DNA of 64,000 nt, taken from assembly GCA_026645575.1 (NCBI GenBank), contig JAPKMW010000037.1, positions 1 through 64,000 on the forward strand. Reading direction: 5' to 3'. Source of the DNA: Caldilineaceae bacterium (lineage in GTDB: Bacteria > Chloroflexota > Anaerolineae > Caldilineales > Caldilineaceae). Positions 37,346 through 46,857 of the stretch are shown piece by piece (the stretch's first letter is position 1; every line of letters starts with the position of its first letter). Below the pieces are notes generated by a model that saw only the letters and a list, made by a program, of their open reading frames with translations, was not told the DNA's origin and did no database searches. The position numbers were made by a program, and so were the translations under genes.

Positions 37346-38245
37346 TTAAGCAATTTGTTCTGCATTCTGCGCCAACGCAATGGCGCCCAACACACCGGCG
37401 CGACTCCCTAAGCCAGGCGGGACAATATAGTTGTCCATATTTTCTAGTAGTTCGGTGGATTGAATATAGCCATTGAGCATAGCGTAAACACTATTATGGA
37501 TCAATGGGAAAAGATGCCGTTGATCCATGACACCGCCGCCCATGATGATCCGCTGGGGCGAAAGGGTGCAGATAATGTTCATTAACCCCAATGCCAAATA
37601 ATGCGCTTCTAATTCCCAAGCGGGATGTTCCGGCGCCAAATTTTCGGCGCGGGTTTGCCAGCGCCCTTCTAGCGCCGGCCCGGCGGCCAAGCCTTCCCAA
37701 CAATCGCCATGATAGGGACAGAAACCAGCATAGGGATCGGCATCCCAGTTATGGGGAATCAACATGTGGCCCATCTCCGGGTGCATGAGGCCGTGAATGA
37801 GTTTGCCATTGACCATACCGCCACCACCCAACCCCGTACCGATGGTTAAGTAAACAAAAGTATCGACCCCTTGTGCGGCGCCCCAACGGTGTTCACTCAA
37901 CGCTGCGCCATTGACATCTGTATCAAAACCAACCGGCACACCAAAAGCTTTACGCAAGGGACCGACAAAGTCAGTGTGCGCCCAGCCGGGTTTGGGGGTG
38001 GTGGTGACATAGCCAAAGGTGGGTGAGCGCGGATCAGGATCGAGCGGCCCAAAGGAGGCGACGCCAATGGCGGCCAATGGTTCGCTGCCCTGATTCGCTT
38101 TGAAAAAGGCTATCGCCTGGTTAATTGCGTCAGCCGGCACATTGGTTGTGGCAAAGCGCGTTTCGGCCCGGATGTCATCCGGTCCAGTGCCGATGGCACA
38201 GACAAATTTGGTGCCGCCGGCTTCAATACCGCCATATAATGCCAT
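37346..38245 (-). CDS. ROK-family sugar kinase, fructokinase-like
   Basis: 299 residues. The phosphate-binding motif [10 protein letters not shown] is at the N-terminus, and the catalytic-Asp segment [13 protein letters not shown] and [10 protein letters not shown] lie in the middle. The ROK zinc site appears as HPEMGHM followed by [15 protein letters not shown], which is characteristic of bacterial ROK fructokinases rather than glucokinases. It would phosphorylate a hexose with ATP in the cytosol. The start is ATG at 38245. It is followed by galT on the same strand. Confidence 0.88.
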   Translation of the reverse strand: MALYGGIEAGGTKFVCAIGTGPDDIRAETRFATTNVPADAINQAIAFFKANQGSEPLAAIGVASFGPLDPDPRSPTFGYVTTTPKPGWAHTDFVGPLRKAFGVPVGFDTDVNGAALSEHRWGAAQGVDTFVYLTIGTGLGGGGMVNGKLIHGLMHPEMGHMLIPHNWDADPYAGFCPYHGDCWEGLAAGPALEGRWQTRAENLAPEHPAWELEAHYLALGLMNIICTLSPQRIIMGGGVMDQRHLFPLIHNSVYAMLNGYIQSTELLENMDNYIVPPGLGSRAGVLGAIALAQNAEQIA

Positions 38246-38270
38246 AATGCGATGTCTCCTTGCAGAATGG

Positions 38271-38313
38271 GAAGTAGGGCACAGGAAGAAAACAGCTTCC
38301 TATGCCCTACTTC
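38271..38313. repeat. 18-bp inverted repeat overlapping the nfi stop
   Basis: The arms at 38271-38288 and 38296-38313 pair with one mismatch. The right arm covers the end of the endonuclease V frame, so its last residues are encoded by the repeat. Confidence 0.6.
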
Positions 38314-38968
38314 TGGTTGCTCAATAAATGGGCCTGTCGCGTCGGCTCCGGAAGCCGGTAGCGGGTGGTGCAGGCCAGTGTAATGTCGATTGCTTCGGTC
38401 AGCGTCAAACGGTGGCCGACACTAACATAGAGTGGGTTCACGCCATCGCGACTGCGCACAACTGCGCCGATGGTTTCTTGACCGGCGCGTAATGGGACAT
38501 GTGACCCTTTGGTTGCGCCAACTTCTTCATGCCGACCGGTTAATAATGATTTCGCCACCCCCAGCGTCGGCCAATCTAATAGAACGCCCAAATGCGAGGC
38601 TAGGCCAAAGCGACGGGGATGGGCGCGCCCTTGGGCATCGCATATAATCAAATCCGGCATGGCGGTGAGCCGTTCCAGCGCCCGCAAGACGGCGGGAACT
38701 TCACGAAAACTCAACAGGCCAGGGACATAGGGAAATTCAACATTGCCCCGCCAGATGGCCTGGTCGATAAGCGTCAATGCCGGGTATGCAAGACGACCAC
38801 CGCCGCCTGTACCTGGTCGCCACGCACGCTCATATCCACACCGGCGATGGTTTGCGGCGGGGCCGGCAATGGTTCTTCACGCACCAATGGCGCTAACTGA
38901 CGCTGAAGCGCAACGGCGGCCTCTGGTGTAACGTCCCAGGCATGGGCATGGTGAATGGTGAGCTGCAT
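38307..38968 (-). pseudogene. nfi: Endonuclease V gene split by a frameshift
   Basis: Two adjoining minus-strand frames together make one endonuclease V. The first (from ATG at 38968) contains [11 protein letters not shown] with the first catalytic Asp and ends HTRH at a TGA near 38775. The second frame runs on from there with [26 protein letters not shown] (Glu) and [15 protein letters not shown] (second Asp). Endonuclease V cuts next to deaminated adenine (hypoxanthine). Restoring one base near 38776-38782, in or beside the CCCGG run, would rejoin them. A sequencing or assembly error is as likely as a true mutation. The residues on both sides look well conserved. Confidence 0.8.
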
Positions 38969-38994
38969 AGGCGTTCTGTTCTGTTGGCAAAGAA

Positions 38995-39903
38995 TCACTG
39001 CGCATCAAGGGTATTGTGCGTCTTTTCTCCGTTCTCCTGGTCCACAGTCACCGTTTGCGTTAATGCAGCAAAGCCGGTTTGTGACCAGCCGGCCCTATCG
39101 CCAATCTGCGTCTGCAGCCAAGCATAAAGCGCTTGTGCCGCTGTTTCATTACGCCAACTTGACCAGCCATGGTCTGTGTAAAGGGTCGGGATGGCAGTGG
39201 CAGCCGTGCGTTTACCGGCTTGCCCGTCGCCACTCGTGTAGGTGTCCACAATGACCCGCTGGCCGAGCGTGGTCAACAGTGTACCAAAAGTTTCGACATC
39301 AGAAAAAGGCAGGCAAGGACTTACCGTAATTTGCACATTCAACCCGGCAGCCTTCGCCTGTTGCAACGTCTGGAGACGCTGGGGAATCGACGGACAGCGT
39401 GGCGTGACCTGTTGGCGCACCTCATCCAGATCAGTTTCCAACGTAAAATTCAACCAGCAATGTGAGCCAAGCGCCTGTAAACGGTCAAAATCATCGGCCA
39501 CCAACGGCGATCGGGTTTGCACAACTAGCAACCCTGGTGGATAGTCCAAGAAAACATCCAAACAGGTACGACTCAAACGCCAGCGCCGTTCCAGCCCCTG
39601 GTAGGGGTCGGTAGCGCTGGACATAAAGATAGCGGTGGCAGCTAACTGGCCTTTGGTGGCCAGCCGTTGCAATTCCTGCCGTAGCTTCTCGGCAATTCCC
39701 GTGCGCGGATGCACATAGTCACCCCAATTGAGCTGAGGTTGGTGGAAGCGATGGACGCTCAAGCCCTTGACGTAGCAATATTCACAGCCAAAGCGGCAAC
39801 CGATATAGGGTTGCAACGTATGGGTAAAGCCGGTGAGAAAGCCGCCGGTCTTGGTCAACGCACCGCTGGCTGGGCGTGGCGTTTGATCAACAGTTGTTTC
39901 CAT
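38995..39903 (-). CDS. Radical SAM protein, SplB/Rv2578c-like
   Basis: 302 residues. A CxxxCxxC iron-sulfur motif is visible as IGCRFGCEYCYVKG near residue 40. Later segments fit the Rv2578c/SplB-like radical SAM group: SATDPYQGLERRWRLSRTCL, LLVVQTRSPL and WLNFTLETD. The reaction is unknown for most members of this group, and a DNA-photoproduct or RNA-related role would be a guess. Start 39903 lacks a Shine-Dalgarno site. GTG at 39918 is an alternative, and TATAAT at 39907-39912 (minus strand) suggests a near-leaderless message. It precedes the broken nfi gene by 26 bases. Confidence 0.8.
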   Translation of the reverse strand: METTVDQTPRPASGALTKTGGFLTGFTHTLQPYIGCRFGCEYCYVKGLSVHRFHQPQLNWGDYVHPRTGIAEKLRQELQRLATKGQLAATAIFMSSATDPYQGLERRWRLSRTCLDVFLDYPPGLLVVQTRSPLVADDFDRLQALGSHCWLNFTLETDLDEVRQQVTPRCPSIPQRLQTLQQAKAAGLNVQITVSPCLPFSDVETFGTLLTTLGQRVIVDTYTSGDGQAGKRTAATAIPTLYTDHGWSSWRNETAAQALYAWLQTQIGDRAGWSQTGFAALTQTVTVDQENGEKTHNTLDAQ

Positions 39904-39991
39904 CGGCTGATTATACACGACCGCGGCACTACAGGACGAATTAAGGTTGATGGAGGTGATAGTAGTTTCTCTGAGATCAATAAATTAAACC

Positions 39992-40050
39992 GCTCAACGC
40001 GAGTCCGTGACTCGCCCCAGTCAGTTGCGAGTCACGGACTCGCGTTGAGC
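39992..40050. repeat. Perfect 24-bp palindrome, GTCCGTGAC family copy 1
   Basis: The arms at 39992-40015 and 40027-40050 are exact complements with an 11-base loop. The core GAGTCCGTGACTCG recurs in the palindrome at 54332-54390, and GTCCGTGAC recurs at 59701-59750. Confidence 0.85.
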
Positions 40051-40059
40051 AATGATTTG

Positions 40060-40232
40060 TTATTCTACTGTCGTCACAAACAACGGTTCTACCGTGACGC
40101 CGTTGGTGGCATCGTGGTAAGGCGCTTCATGCTTCAATTTCAATAATATGCGCGTGTCTCATCATCCACGGCTTCGACAAAGAAATAGTGTAAGTCAACG
40201 TCAACCGGACCGTAGGATGAAACTTTACGCAT
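40060..40232 (-). pseudogene. Frameshifted small gene, unknown
   Basis: An ATG at 40232 follows a strong GAGGAAGG site by 5 bases and begins MRKVSSYGPVDVDLHYFF, but stops after 30 codons at 40140. Removing one GC pair from the CGCGC run near 40150 joins it to KLKHEAPYHDATNGVTVEPL and a stop at 40060, giving a 56-residue protein. The strong ribosome site and sensible residues after the shift argue that a small gene once existed here. Function is unknown. Confidence 0.4.
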
Positions 40233-40286
40233 CTACCTTCCTCGCGCCTAGGACATAACAAACTTTATACTTACAAGTATAGCACA

Positions 40287-40892
40287 TCACTCTCGATTTT
40301 CACTTAACCAGCGTTCGAGCAATGGACGGGTTTCCTGCCAATCCTGATGCACAAGACCGGCGATGCCTAAGGCGCGGGCGGCTTCGACATTGTCGGCAAT
40401 GTCGTCGATAAAGATTGCCTGTGCGGGCGATACGTCCAGCAACTCCAGCGCGGTTGTAAAGATAGCGGGGTCGGGTTTGATCAACCCCACTTCATTGCTC
40501 ATCATGACGAGATCAAAATCGCGTAATTCGGGTAGCTGTTCATCCAGCCAGAGAACATGGGCGGCATTGGTATTGCTGATAATTGCGACCGTTGTCGCCG
40601 GGCGTTGTTGGAGCGACAAAGCATAGGCCAAGGCCGCTTCATCACGGCGGATGCCGGCGGCAAAGGCAGCAATAAAATCGTCAAATGGGACAGCCACACC
40701 AAAGTGCGTGCAGAAAAGGGTATGGAACTCTTCCGCATCCAAATCGCCAGCACCGAGTGCATGGCTATAATCACGTAACAACTGATGAACGGCTTCGACC
40801 GGCGTCTGGGCGAGTGTGGCAATGGCAACCACCGTCTGTTGATGATCATAGTGAACCAGGACGCGCCCCAAATCAAAAAGAATTGCTTTCAA
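40287..40892 (-). CDS. HAD-superfamily hydrolase, class IA
   Basis: 201 residues. HAD motif I is ILFDLGRVL (Asp nucleophile, and Gly rather than Asp at the second position, as in many IA members). The cap spans about 15-85. Motif II is IISNTNAAH, motif III the Lys of LIKPDPAIF, and motif IV FIDDIADN. It probably dephosphorylates a small metabolite. The best start is TTG at 40892, with GAGGTG 7 bases upstream. A TTG at 40904 overlaps that site. It is divergent from the Mrp operon, separated by a 23-bp palindrome. Confidence 0.85.
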   Translation of the reverse strand: MKAILFDLGRVLVHYDHQQTVVAIATLAQTPVEAVHQLLRDYSHALGAGDLDAEEFHTLFCTHFGVAVPFDDFIAAFAAGIRRDEAALAYALSLQQRPATTVAIISNTNAAHVLWLDEQLPELRDFDLVMMSNEVGLIKPDPAIFTTALELLDVSPAQAIFIDDIADNVEAARALGIAGLVHQDWQETRPLLERWLSENRE

Positions 40893-40910
40893 ATAACACC
40901 TCAATTCTTG

Positions 40911-40958
40911 GGCGGTGTAGCACGACTACGATGCACATCGTAGTCGTGCTACACCGCC
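40911..40958. repeat. Perfect 23-bp palindrome between divergent genes
   Basis: The arms at 40911-40933 and 40936-40958 are exact complements with only two bases between them. It lies between the starts of the HAD gene and mrpA, so it is not a terminator of either. It may be an operator, a cruciform site or a mobile palindrome. Confidence 0.8.
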
Positions 40959-41050
40959 AATTTTGTTGAATTCGCATTTTTGTTGCTGTCATTGTATCCT
41001 ACCTACCTTTTTAATTTACAAATTCGTATATACTAAGCACAAAACGTCCC

Positions 41051-43513
41051 TTGCCCACCAAACCACTGGTCATCGTCCCCAAGCGCCAGCCAAACCATGC
41101 AGGTGTTCGTGTGTCAATTTTTGTTATTCACCTCTTGTTACTCGCCCTGACGGGTTTACTTTTATGGCTAATTCGTCCGCATCGTTTCGCCTTTGCCGGG
41201 TGGCTGGCGGCGATTCCCCCCACCATTGTCACGGTCTGGCAAGCCATGCAGTTGACGGCAGTTGCCGAAGGCAACATTCTGACCGAGCAGATCGCCTGGT
41301 CGCCGGCGCTGGGGTTGGCGTTGAGTTTTCGGCTCGATGGGCTGTCGCTCTTTTTCGGGTTGATCATCACCGGCATCGGCGCGGCGGTTGCGCTCTACAC
41401 GGCCTATTATTTCGAGCATGAGGAACGGCTGGGCTACTTCTACGCTATGCTCTTCCTCTTCATGGCGAGCATGTTGGGGCTGGTCTGGTCCAACAACCTG
41501 CTGGGGATCTTTCTCTTTTGGGAAGGCACCAGCATTACCAGCTATCTACTCATCTCTTACAAGATTACCGACGAGAAGGCGCTAAAGGGCGCACGCACAG
41601 CGATTATCGTCACCGGCGGCGGCGCCCTGGCAATGCTGGCAGGGTTTGTCCTGCTGGGGCAGAACAGCGGCTCTTACGAGATCAGTGAGATTCTGACAGG
41701 ACCACTGCTCTACGATCACCCCTATTACACCGCCATGACCTTGCTGATTTTGGTTGGCGCCTTTACCAAGTCGGCGCAATTTCCCTTTCATTTCTGGCTC
41801 CCCGGCGCAATGGCAGCGCCGACACCAGCCAGCGCCTACCTCCATTCAGCGACGATGGTCAAGGCCGGTATTTATTTACTCGCGCGGCTACATCCGATCT
41901 TGAGCGATAGCGCACTCTGGTTCTGGACGCTCTTCCTGGTCGGTAGTGTGACGATGTTGCTGGGGGCGGTCAGTGCCTTTCGTTATTATGATCTGAAAGC
42001 GCTCCTGGCCAATGCCACTATCAGTCAGTTGGGCATCCTGGTCATGTTGCTGGCCTTTCATAGCGCCGAGTCATACATTGCGGTGGTGGTCGGCATCCTG
42101 GCTCATGCACTTTACAAAGGGCCGCTCTTTATGGTGGCGGGCATTGTCGATCACGCCATGTCCACGCGCGATCTGCGGCGACTGGCGAATCTGCGGCAGA
42201 CGCTGCCCATTGTTACGCTGACAGCGCTGTTAGCCGGTCTTTCCATGGCCGGGTTGCCGCCGCTCTTTGGCTTTTTGTCCAAGGAAACGCTGCTGGATGC
42301 TTTGCTCCACACAGACGAGGAAGGGGGCATTCTCTTTGCCCGGATCGGACTATTCATCACAGCGCTAGGGGGTGCGCTCTTTGTTGGTTATAGCTTAACC
42401 CTGCTTTGGGAAGCCTTTTTCCGACCGACCAGTGCAGCGCCAGTTGATCAGGAGCAGGCCCATTTACATCATGCGCCCTCGTTCTGGTTTGTCTTGCCGG
42501 CCTTGTTGCTCACGTTGCTGGGTACACTGATGCCTTTTGTGATCGGGCCGGTCGAAACAGTGTTGCTGGGCGCGCCGGCCAGTATTATCGCCAATGCCCC
42601 GGTCAAGATTCACCTGGCGCTCTGGCATGGCTTTAACACTGTCTTCTTGATCAGCCTGGCTGCCATTGCCGTAGGTGTGGGTTTGTTCTGGCAACGCGAC
42701 CAGATCCGTCGACTGTTTACCTACATCCCCAGTCGATTGAATGGCGCTGCGATCTTTGAAGCGCTCTATGAGTTGACCTATACCTTGGCGCGTTGGACAA
42801 CCAGGCTGATCCAGGGTGGTCAACTAGCCAGCCAGGTAAGTGTGACCTTTCTCTGTCTGGCTGCCGTTGTCCTCTACGCCCTCGTTTGGTTGCGTGGCTT
42901 TGCGACGATCACCATCAATCAAGCATCAGCGCTAGAAGTTGAAGATCTGATCCTAGCAGGGTTGGCGATTGTGGCGGCGCTCGTGACGGTGCGCGCTCAA
43001 AACCGCTTGAGCGCCATCATTAGCATTGGTGTGGTTGGCGTAGTGGTCACGCTAGTCTTTGCCTTTTTTGGTGCGCCCGATCTGGCGCTCACCCAGTTGC
43101 TAATTGAAGTGTTGATGGTGGTCTTGCTGGTGCTGGTTTTTTACCGCATTCCGCCGGGGGTGTTGGGCAATGTCTCAAGATTGGCGCAGTTTCGCAACTT
43201 AATCATTGCTGTGCTGGTGGGCGGCGTGGGCTTTTTCCTGACGTTGATTAGCGCAGCGCCTTCCTACAGCCCTAGCATTAGCCCCTTTTTCTCGCTCAAC
43301 TCGGCGCCGGCAGCGCATGGGGGTAACATTGTCAACGTCATTTTGGTCGATTTTCGCGGCTTTGACACCATGGGCGAGATCACGGTGTTAGCGCTGGCGG
43401 CTATCGGCGGCTATGCGCTCTTACGCTCGGCATTGCTGCGCCCGGCACGCCACAGTACAGCAAAGCAGGTTGTCTCGCCAAAGGCAGAAGCCAGGGAGGA
43501 AGCCCATGCCTGA
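41051..43513 (+). CDS. mrpA: Mrp cation/proton antiporter subunit A
   Basis: 820 residues, about twenty membrane segments. The N-terminal two-thirds match the NuoL/MrpA proton channel (Proton_antipo_M), with the key Lys and His in GAFTKSAQFPFHFWLPGAM and SATMVKAGIYLLAR. The C-terminal part holds the MrpA-specific DUF4040 segment (FAFFGAPDLALTQLLIEVLMVVLL) and FDTMGEITVLALAAIGGY. It forms the Na+(or other cation)/H+ antiporter with the six genes that follow. Start TTG at 41051 has no clear ribosome site. GTG at 41111 has AGGTG upstream and is a good alternative. TATACT at 41029-41034 may be a -10. Confidence 0.93.
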   Translation: MPTKPLVIVPKRQPNHAGVRVSIFVIHLLLLALTGLLLWLIRPHRFAFAGWLAAIPPTIVTVWQAMQLTAVAEGNILTEQIAWSPALGLALSFRLDGLSLFFGLIITGIGAAVALYTAYYFEHEERLGYFYAMLFLFMASMLGLVWSNNLLGIFLFWEGTSITSYLLISYKITDEKALKGARTAIIVTGGGALAMLAGFVLLGQNSGSYEISEILTGPLLYDHPYYTAMTLLILVGAFTKSAQFPFHFWLPGAMAAPTPASAYLHSATMVKAGIYLLARLHPILSDSALWFWTLFLVGSVTMLLGAVSAFRYYDLKALLANATISQLGILVMLLAFHSAESYIAVVVGILAHALYKGPLFMVAGIVDHAMSTRDLRRLANLRQTLPIVTLTALLAGLSMAGLPPLFGFLSKETLLDALLHTDEEGGILFARIGLFITALGGALFVGYSLTLLWEAFFRPTSAAPVDQEQAHLHHAPSFWFVLPALLLTLLGTLMPFVIGPVETVLLGAPASIIANAPVKIHLALWHGFNTVFLISLAAIAVGVGLFWQRDQIRRLFTYIPSRLNGAAIFEALYELTYTLARWTTRLIQGGQLASQVSVTFLCLAAVVLYALVWLRGFATITINQASALEVEDLILAGLAIVAALVTVRAQNRLSAIISIGVVGVVVTLVFAFFGAPDLALTQLLIEVLMVVLLVLVFYRIPPGVLGNVSRLAQFRNLIIAVLVGGVGFFLTLISAAPSYSPSISPFFSLNSAPAAHGGNIVNVILVDFRGFDTMGEITVLALAAIGGYALLRSALLRPARHSTAKQVVSPKAEAREEAHA

Positions 43514-43964
43514 GTTATATCTGCGTCTCCTGGATCGAGTGTTGACGCCGGTGTTACTGGTGTTGGCGCTCATCTTGTTGATGGTCGGTCATAACAGCCC
43601 CGGCGGTGGTTTTATTGCCGGATTGGTGATGGCCGCCGCCTTTCAGCTACAAATTTTGAGTCGCGGTGATCAAGCGCTTCGGCGCACGGTTGGCCCGTGG
43701 CTCCACCCGATCACTGGCATTGGCTTACTCACAGCGGTGACAGCAGCAATGCTTGGCCTCCTGGAAAATACCTTTTTCAAGGGCATCTGGTGGGAAGGAC
43801 ACCTGGGGCCATTGACGTTAGAACTGGGAACACCCATGTTATTTGATGTCGGTGTCTTCCTGGTGGTTCTCGCTGTTGTCACATCCTATCTCTTGGGCCT
43901 AAGTAGCCGGTATGAGCAATCTGAACAGCAAGGACAAGCAACCAAGAAAGGGGGGCGCCGATGA
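43506..43964 (+). CDS. mrpB: Mrp antiporter subunit B
   Basis: 152 residues, four membrane segments, with the MnhB signature GHNSPGGGFIAGLV near residue 28. It is part of the membrane arm of the Mrp complex. ATG at 43506 overlaps the last codons of mrpA by 8 bases and is preceded by GGGAGGAAG, so translation is coupled. The tail is basic and Gln-rich. Confidence 0.93.
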   Translation: MPELYLRLLDRVLTPVLLVLALILLMVGHNSPGGGFIAGLVMAAAFQLQILSRGDQALRRTVGPWLHPITGIGLLTAVTAAMLGLLENTFFKGIWWEGHLGPLTLELGTPMLFDVGVFLVVLAVVTSYLLGLSSRYEQSEQQGQATKKGGRR

Positions 43965-44404
43965 CCGATTTGATGTTGGCGTTGATGATTGGCGTTCTCT
44001 TTGGTACGGGCGCTTATCTGTTGCTCCAAAGGACGCCAATTCGCTTGATTTTGGGGCTGGCGCTGCTTAGCCATGGCGTCAACCTACTATTGTTGAGCAG
44101 CGGTCATCTCAGGCGCGGTTTACCCCCCATCATCGCCGATAAAAGCAGCTTTACCGGTGATATCAGCGCTTTTGTCGATCCGTTGCCACAGGCGCTTATT
44201 CTGACAGCCATTGTGATCAGCTTTGGGGTGACGGCCTTTATGGTGATGTTGGTCAACCGGCGCAACACACTGGTCAACAATCAGACGGAAGCGGTCAATG
44301 CGCCTAATGACCCCTTTGCCCCCTCGGCGCCGCTGATGACGACCGCCACCGAAGAAGATTACGAATATTTAGAACAGGCGCCGCCGGCGCGCAAGTCAGC
44401 ATAA
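43961..44404 (+). CDS. mrpC: Mrp antiporter subunit C (NuoK-like)
   Basis: 147 residues with three membrane segments homologous to NuoK: GAYLLLQRTPIRLILGLALL, then SHGVNLLLL, and DPLPQALILTAIVISFG, which carries the typical DPLPQALxLTAIVI pattern of MrpC. The cytosolic C-terminal tail of about 50 residues is longer than needed for the fold. ATGA overlap with mrpB. Confidence 0.93.
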   Translation: MTDLMLALMIGVLFGTGAYLLLQRTPIRLILGLALLSHGVNLLLLSSGHLRRGLPPIIADKSSFTGDISAFVDPLPQALILTAIVISFGVTAFMVMLVNRRNTLVNNQTEAVNAPNDPFAPSAPLMTTATEEDYEYLEQAPPARKSA

Positions 44405-44413
44405 AGGGTACAA

Positions 44414-45994
44414 TTGCCAAGTATGAATCTAAATCCAAATTGGGTAGCTACGCCAATTGTCATTCCACTCTTTATGGCTGCATTGGGCCTGGCCTTTGGG
44501 CGCTGGGGGGATCGCCGGACGGCGCGTTACCAACAGCTTCTGGCCCTGACGACAACGCTTGTCAACCTGGGCCTTGCCGTCTGGCTGCTTTATCACACCA
44601 TTGTGATTGGGGAACGGCTGGTCTTGCAAATGGGGGCTTGGACAGCGCCCTTTGGCATTACGGTGGTAGCCGATGGTCTCAGCGCTATTCTGCTGACATT
44701 GACTGCAATTCTGGCCCTGGCAACTGTGCTTTATGCCGGCGGCACGCTGGATGGCCGTCGCCGGATGCACTTTTACCCACTCTTGCTTTTTCTACTCATG
44801 GGGGTGAACGGGGCGTTTTTGGCCGGCGATCTCTTTAATCTCTATGTCTTTTTTGAAGTGCTGCTCATGTCCAGCTTTGTGCTGTTGACGCTGGGTGGGC
44901 AGTCGGGGCAGATCAGCGGCGGCATTCGCTATGTCGTACTCAACTTGATGGCGTCGCTGATCTTTCTCGCCGCTGCCGGGATTGCCTACGGCACCCTGGG
45001 CACACTCAACTTCGCCCACCTGGCCCAACGGATGGAGCAGGCGCCGCCCAGCATCCAAGCGTTACTGGCAGGAATGTTGTTGATCGCCTATAGCTCAAAG
45101 GCTGGGCTTTTTCCGCTCTTTTTTTGGTTGCCCAGCAGTTACCATACCCCCCATCCGGCTGTTACCGCCTTTTTTGGCGGGTTGCTGACCAAAGTGGGCA
45201 TCTATACGCTCTACCGTGTCTTTTCGCTTCTCTTCCCAACCTATCTAGTCGATTGGCAACCGCTGATTCTGACGATTGCCGGCTTGACCATGTTGACTGG
45301 CGTCTTTGGCGCCATGGCAGTCAACACCATGCGGCGCGTTCTTAGTTTTCATGTCATCAGCCAGGTTGGCTATATGGTTATGGGGCTGGGATTAGCGGGA
45401 AGCGCCGATCCGGTGGCTGCCGGTTTTGGGCTGGCGGCGGGTATTCTCTATCTGGTGCATCACATGATTGTGAAGACGGCGCTCCTCATGGCCGGCGGCG
45501 CCGCCGAGATGGAGATGGGCAGCGGCAATTTGCTCGCCAACCAACTCAAAGGGCTGAGTACCCGTCGTCCACTGCTGGCGATCATCTTCTTTTTCGCCGC
45601 CTTTTCCCTGGCCGGCATCCCGCCATCCAGCGGTTTTATCAGCAAACTGGGGTTATTACAGAGCGCCTTGAGCAACCAACATTGGTTAATCGCCACTGTC
45701 AGCCTGCTGGTGAGCGTCTTCACCTTGATGAGTATGGTGCGCCTCTGGCAATATGCCTTCGCCGGTGCGGCGACGCAACCAATCGCACCGACAGCGCCGC
45801 TGGCGCGACCGGGCCAACGCTGGCTAACGCTGACGCCAATCATGGGCCTAGTGCTGCTAAGTCTGGCGATTGGCCTCTTCAGCGCACCGGTTTTTGAATG
45901 GTCGACAGTGGCAGCGCAACAAGCGCTTGATCGGGCCGGTTATATTGCCGCTGTGCAACCGACAGATGAAATCATCATGCTAGAGAAAAAGTAG
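44414..45994 (+). CDS. mrpD: Mrp antiporter subunit D
   Basis: 526 residues, about fourteen membrane segments, NuoM/N-type channel. The conserved Glu/Lys line is visible in DLFNLYVFFEVLLMSSF, YSSKAGLFPLFFWLPSSYHTP (Lys) and FGGLLTKVGIYTLYR. It pairs with MrpA as one of two proton-path subunits. TTG at 44414 has AAGGG 5 bases upstream. ATG at 44423 is also possible and changes only three residues. Confidence 0.92.
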   Translation: MPSMNLNPNWVATPIVIPLFMAALGLAFGRWGDRRTARYQQLLALTTTLVNLGLAVWLLYHTIVIGERLVLQMGAWTAPFGITVVADGLSAILLTLTAILALATVLYAGGTLDGRRRMHFYPLLLFLLMGVNGAFLAGDLFNLYVFFEVLLMSSFVLLTLGGQSGQISGGIRYVVLNLMASLIFLAAAGIAYGTLGTLNFAHLAQRMEQAPPSIQALLAGMLLIAYSSKAGLFPLFFWLPSSYHTPHPAVTAFFGGLLTKVGIYTLYRVFSLLFPTYLVDWQPLILTIAGLTMLTGVFGAMAVNTMRRVLSFHVISQVGYMVMGLGLAGSADPVAAGFGLAAGILYLVHHMIVKTALLMAGGAAEMEMGSGNLLANQLKGLSTRRPLLAIIFFFAAFSLAGIPPSSGFISKLGLLQSALSNQHWLIATVSLLVSVFTLMSMVRLWQYAFAGAATQPIAPTAPLARPGQRWLTLTPIMGLVLLSLAIGLFSAPVFEWSTVAAQQALDRAGYIAAVQPTDEIIMLEKK

Positions 45995-45998
45995 AGTT

Positions 45999-46580
45999 AT
46001 GCGTAAGAATCGTCCTAAACGGCAAAATCCACGGGCGCAGCAACCACCATCGACGCAGCGCGCAACGGCAACCGGCGCCTTAGCGCCGCAAAATCTTTAT
46101 CTGCTACTTTTTTTGGTCAATCTGTTGATCGCCTTGCTTTGGGCTGGATTCCTTCCGCTCTTTGGCGGCGCCGATTATCTCATCGGCTTTGGCGTCGGTT
46201 TTCTGGTGATTGCACTTTACAAGCGCTCCTATGTTCGACGCACCTACGATTTGCTCTATTTTCTTGCCTATGTCCTCTGGCAGATTGTGTTGAGCAATCT
46301 GATTCTGGCAAAGGTCATTTTGCAACCCAGGCCGACCATCAACCCCGGCATTGTGGCAATCCCGCTGACGGCTTCATCAGCCTTAGAGATTATGACGCTG
46401 GCCTCGGTGATCACATTGACGCCCGGCACCCTTAGTGTTGACCTGGGCCGGAATGAACGGGGGGAGCGGTTGCTCTATGTTCACATTCTCGCCACCAGCG
46501 ACCCAACCACCTTTCAGACGGAGGTCAAGGAGACCTTTGAACGGCTATTGCTCCGTGTCACACGAGGAACAATAACATGA
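45999..46580 (+). CDS. mrpE: Mrp antiporter subunit E
   Basis: 193 residues. A basic, Gln/Pro-rich N-terminal extension of about 30 residues (KNRPKRQNPRAQQPP) precedes two or three membrane segments, and a cytosolic C-terminal domain contains the MrpE pattern ITLTPGTLSVDL. It stabilises the complex. It starts 4 bases after mrpD and overlaps mrpF by 4 bases. Confidence 0.9.
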   Translation: MRKNRPKRQNPRAQQPPSTQRATATGALAPQNLYLLLFLVNLLIALLWAGFLPLFGGADYLIGFGVGFLVIALYKRSYVRRTYDLLYFLAYVLWQIVLSNLILAKVILQPRPTINPGIVAIPLTASSALEIMTLASVITLTPGTLSVDLGRNERGERLLYVHILATSDPTTFQTEVKETFERLLLRVTRGTIT

Positions 46581-46852
46581 CGATCTTTACAACCACTATC
46601 GACCTGCTGCTGCTCCTGCTCAGCATCTCGCTGGCGCTCTGTTTCCTGCGGCTCTATCGCGGGCCGGATGTGCCGAATCGTGTCGTAGCCTTTGATCTCA
46701 TTGCCATTCATGCCGTGGCGATTATTGCGCTCTTTGCCATTAAACAGGGCGCCGAGTTTTTGTTGGATGTGACCATTATCACCGGTGTATTGGGCTTTCT
46801 GGGTACAGTCATGGTGGCGCGCTATCTAGAACAATCGCAGCGGGAGGAGTAA
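46577..46852 (+). CDS. mrpF: Mrp antiporter subunit F
   Basis: 91 residues with three membrane segments and the MrpF pattern RLYRGPDVPNRVVAFDLI. ATGA overlap with mrpE indicates coupled translation. It is a small accessory membrane subunit of the antiporter. Confidence 0.92.
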   Translation: MTIFTTTIDLLLLLLSISLALCFLRLYRGPDVPNRVVAFDLIAIHAVAIIALFAIKQGAEFLLDVTIITGVLGFLGTVMVARYLEQSQREE

Positions 46853-46857
46853 TTGTT

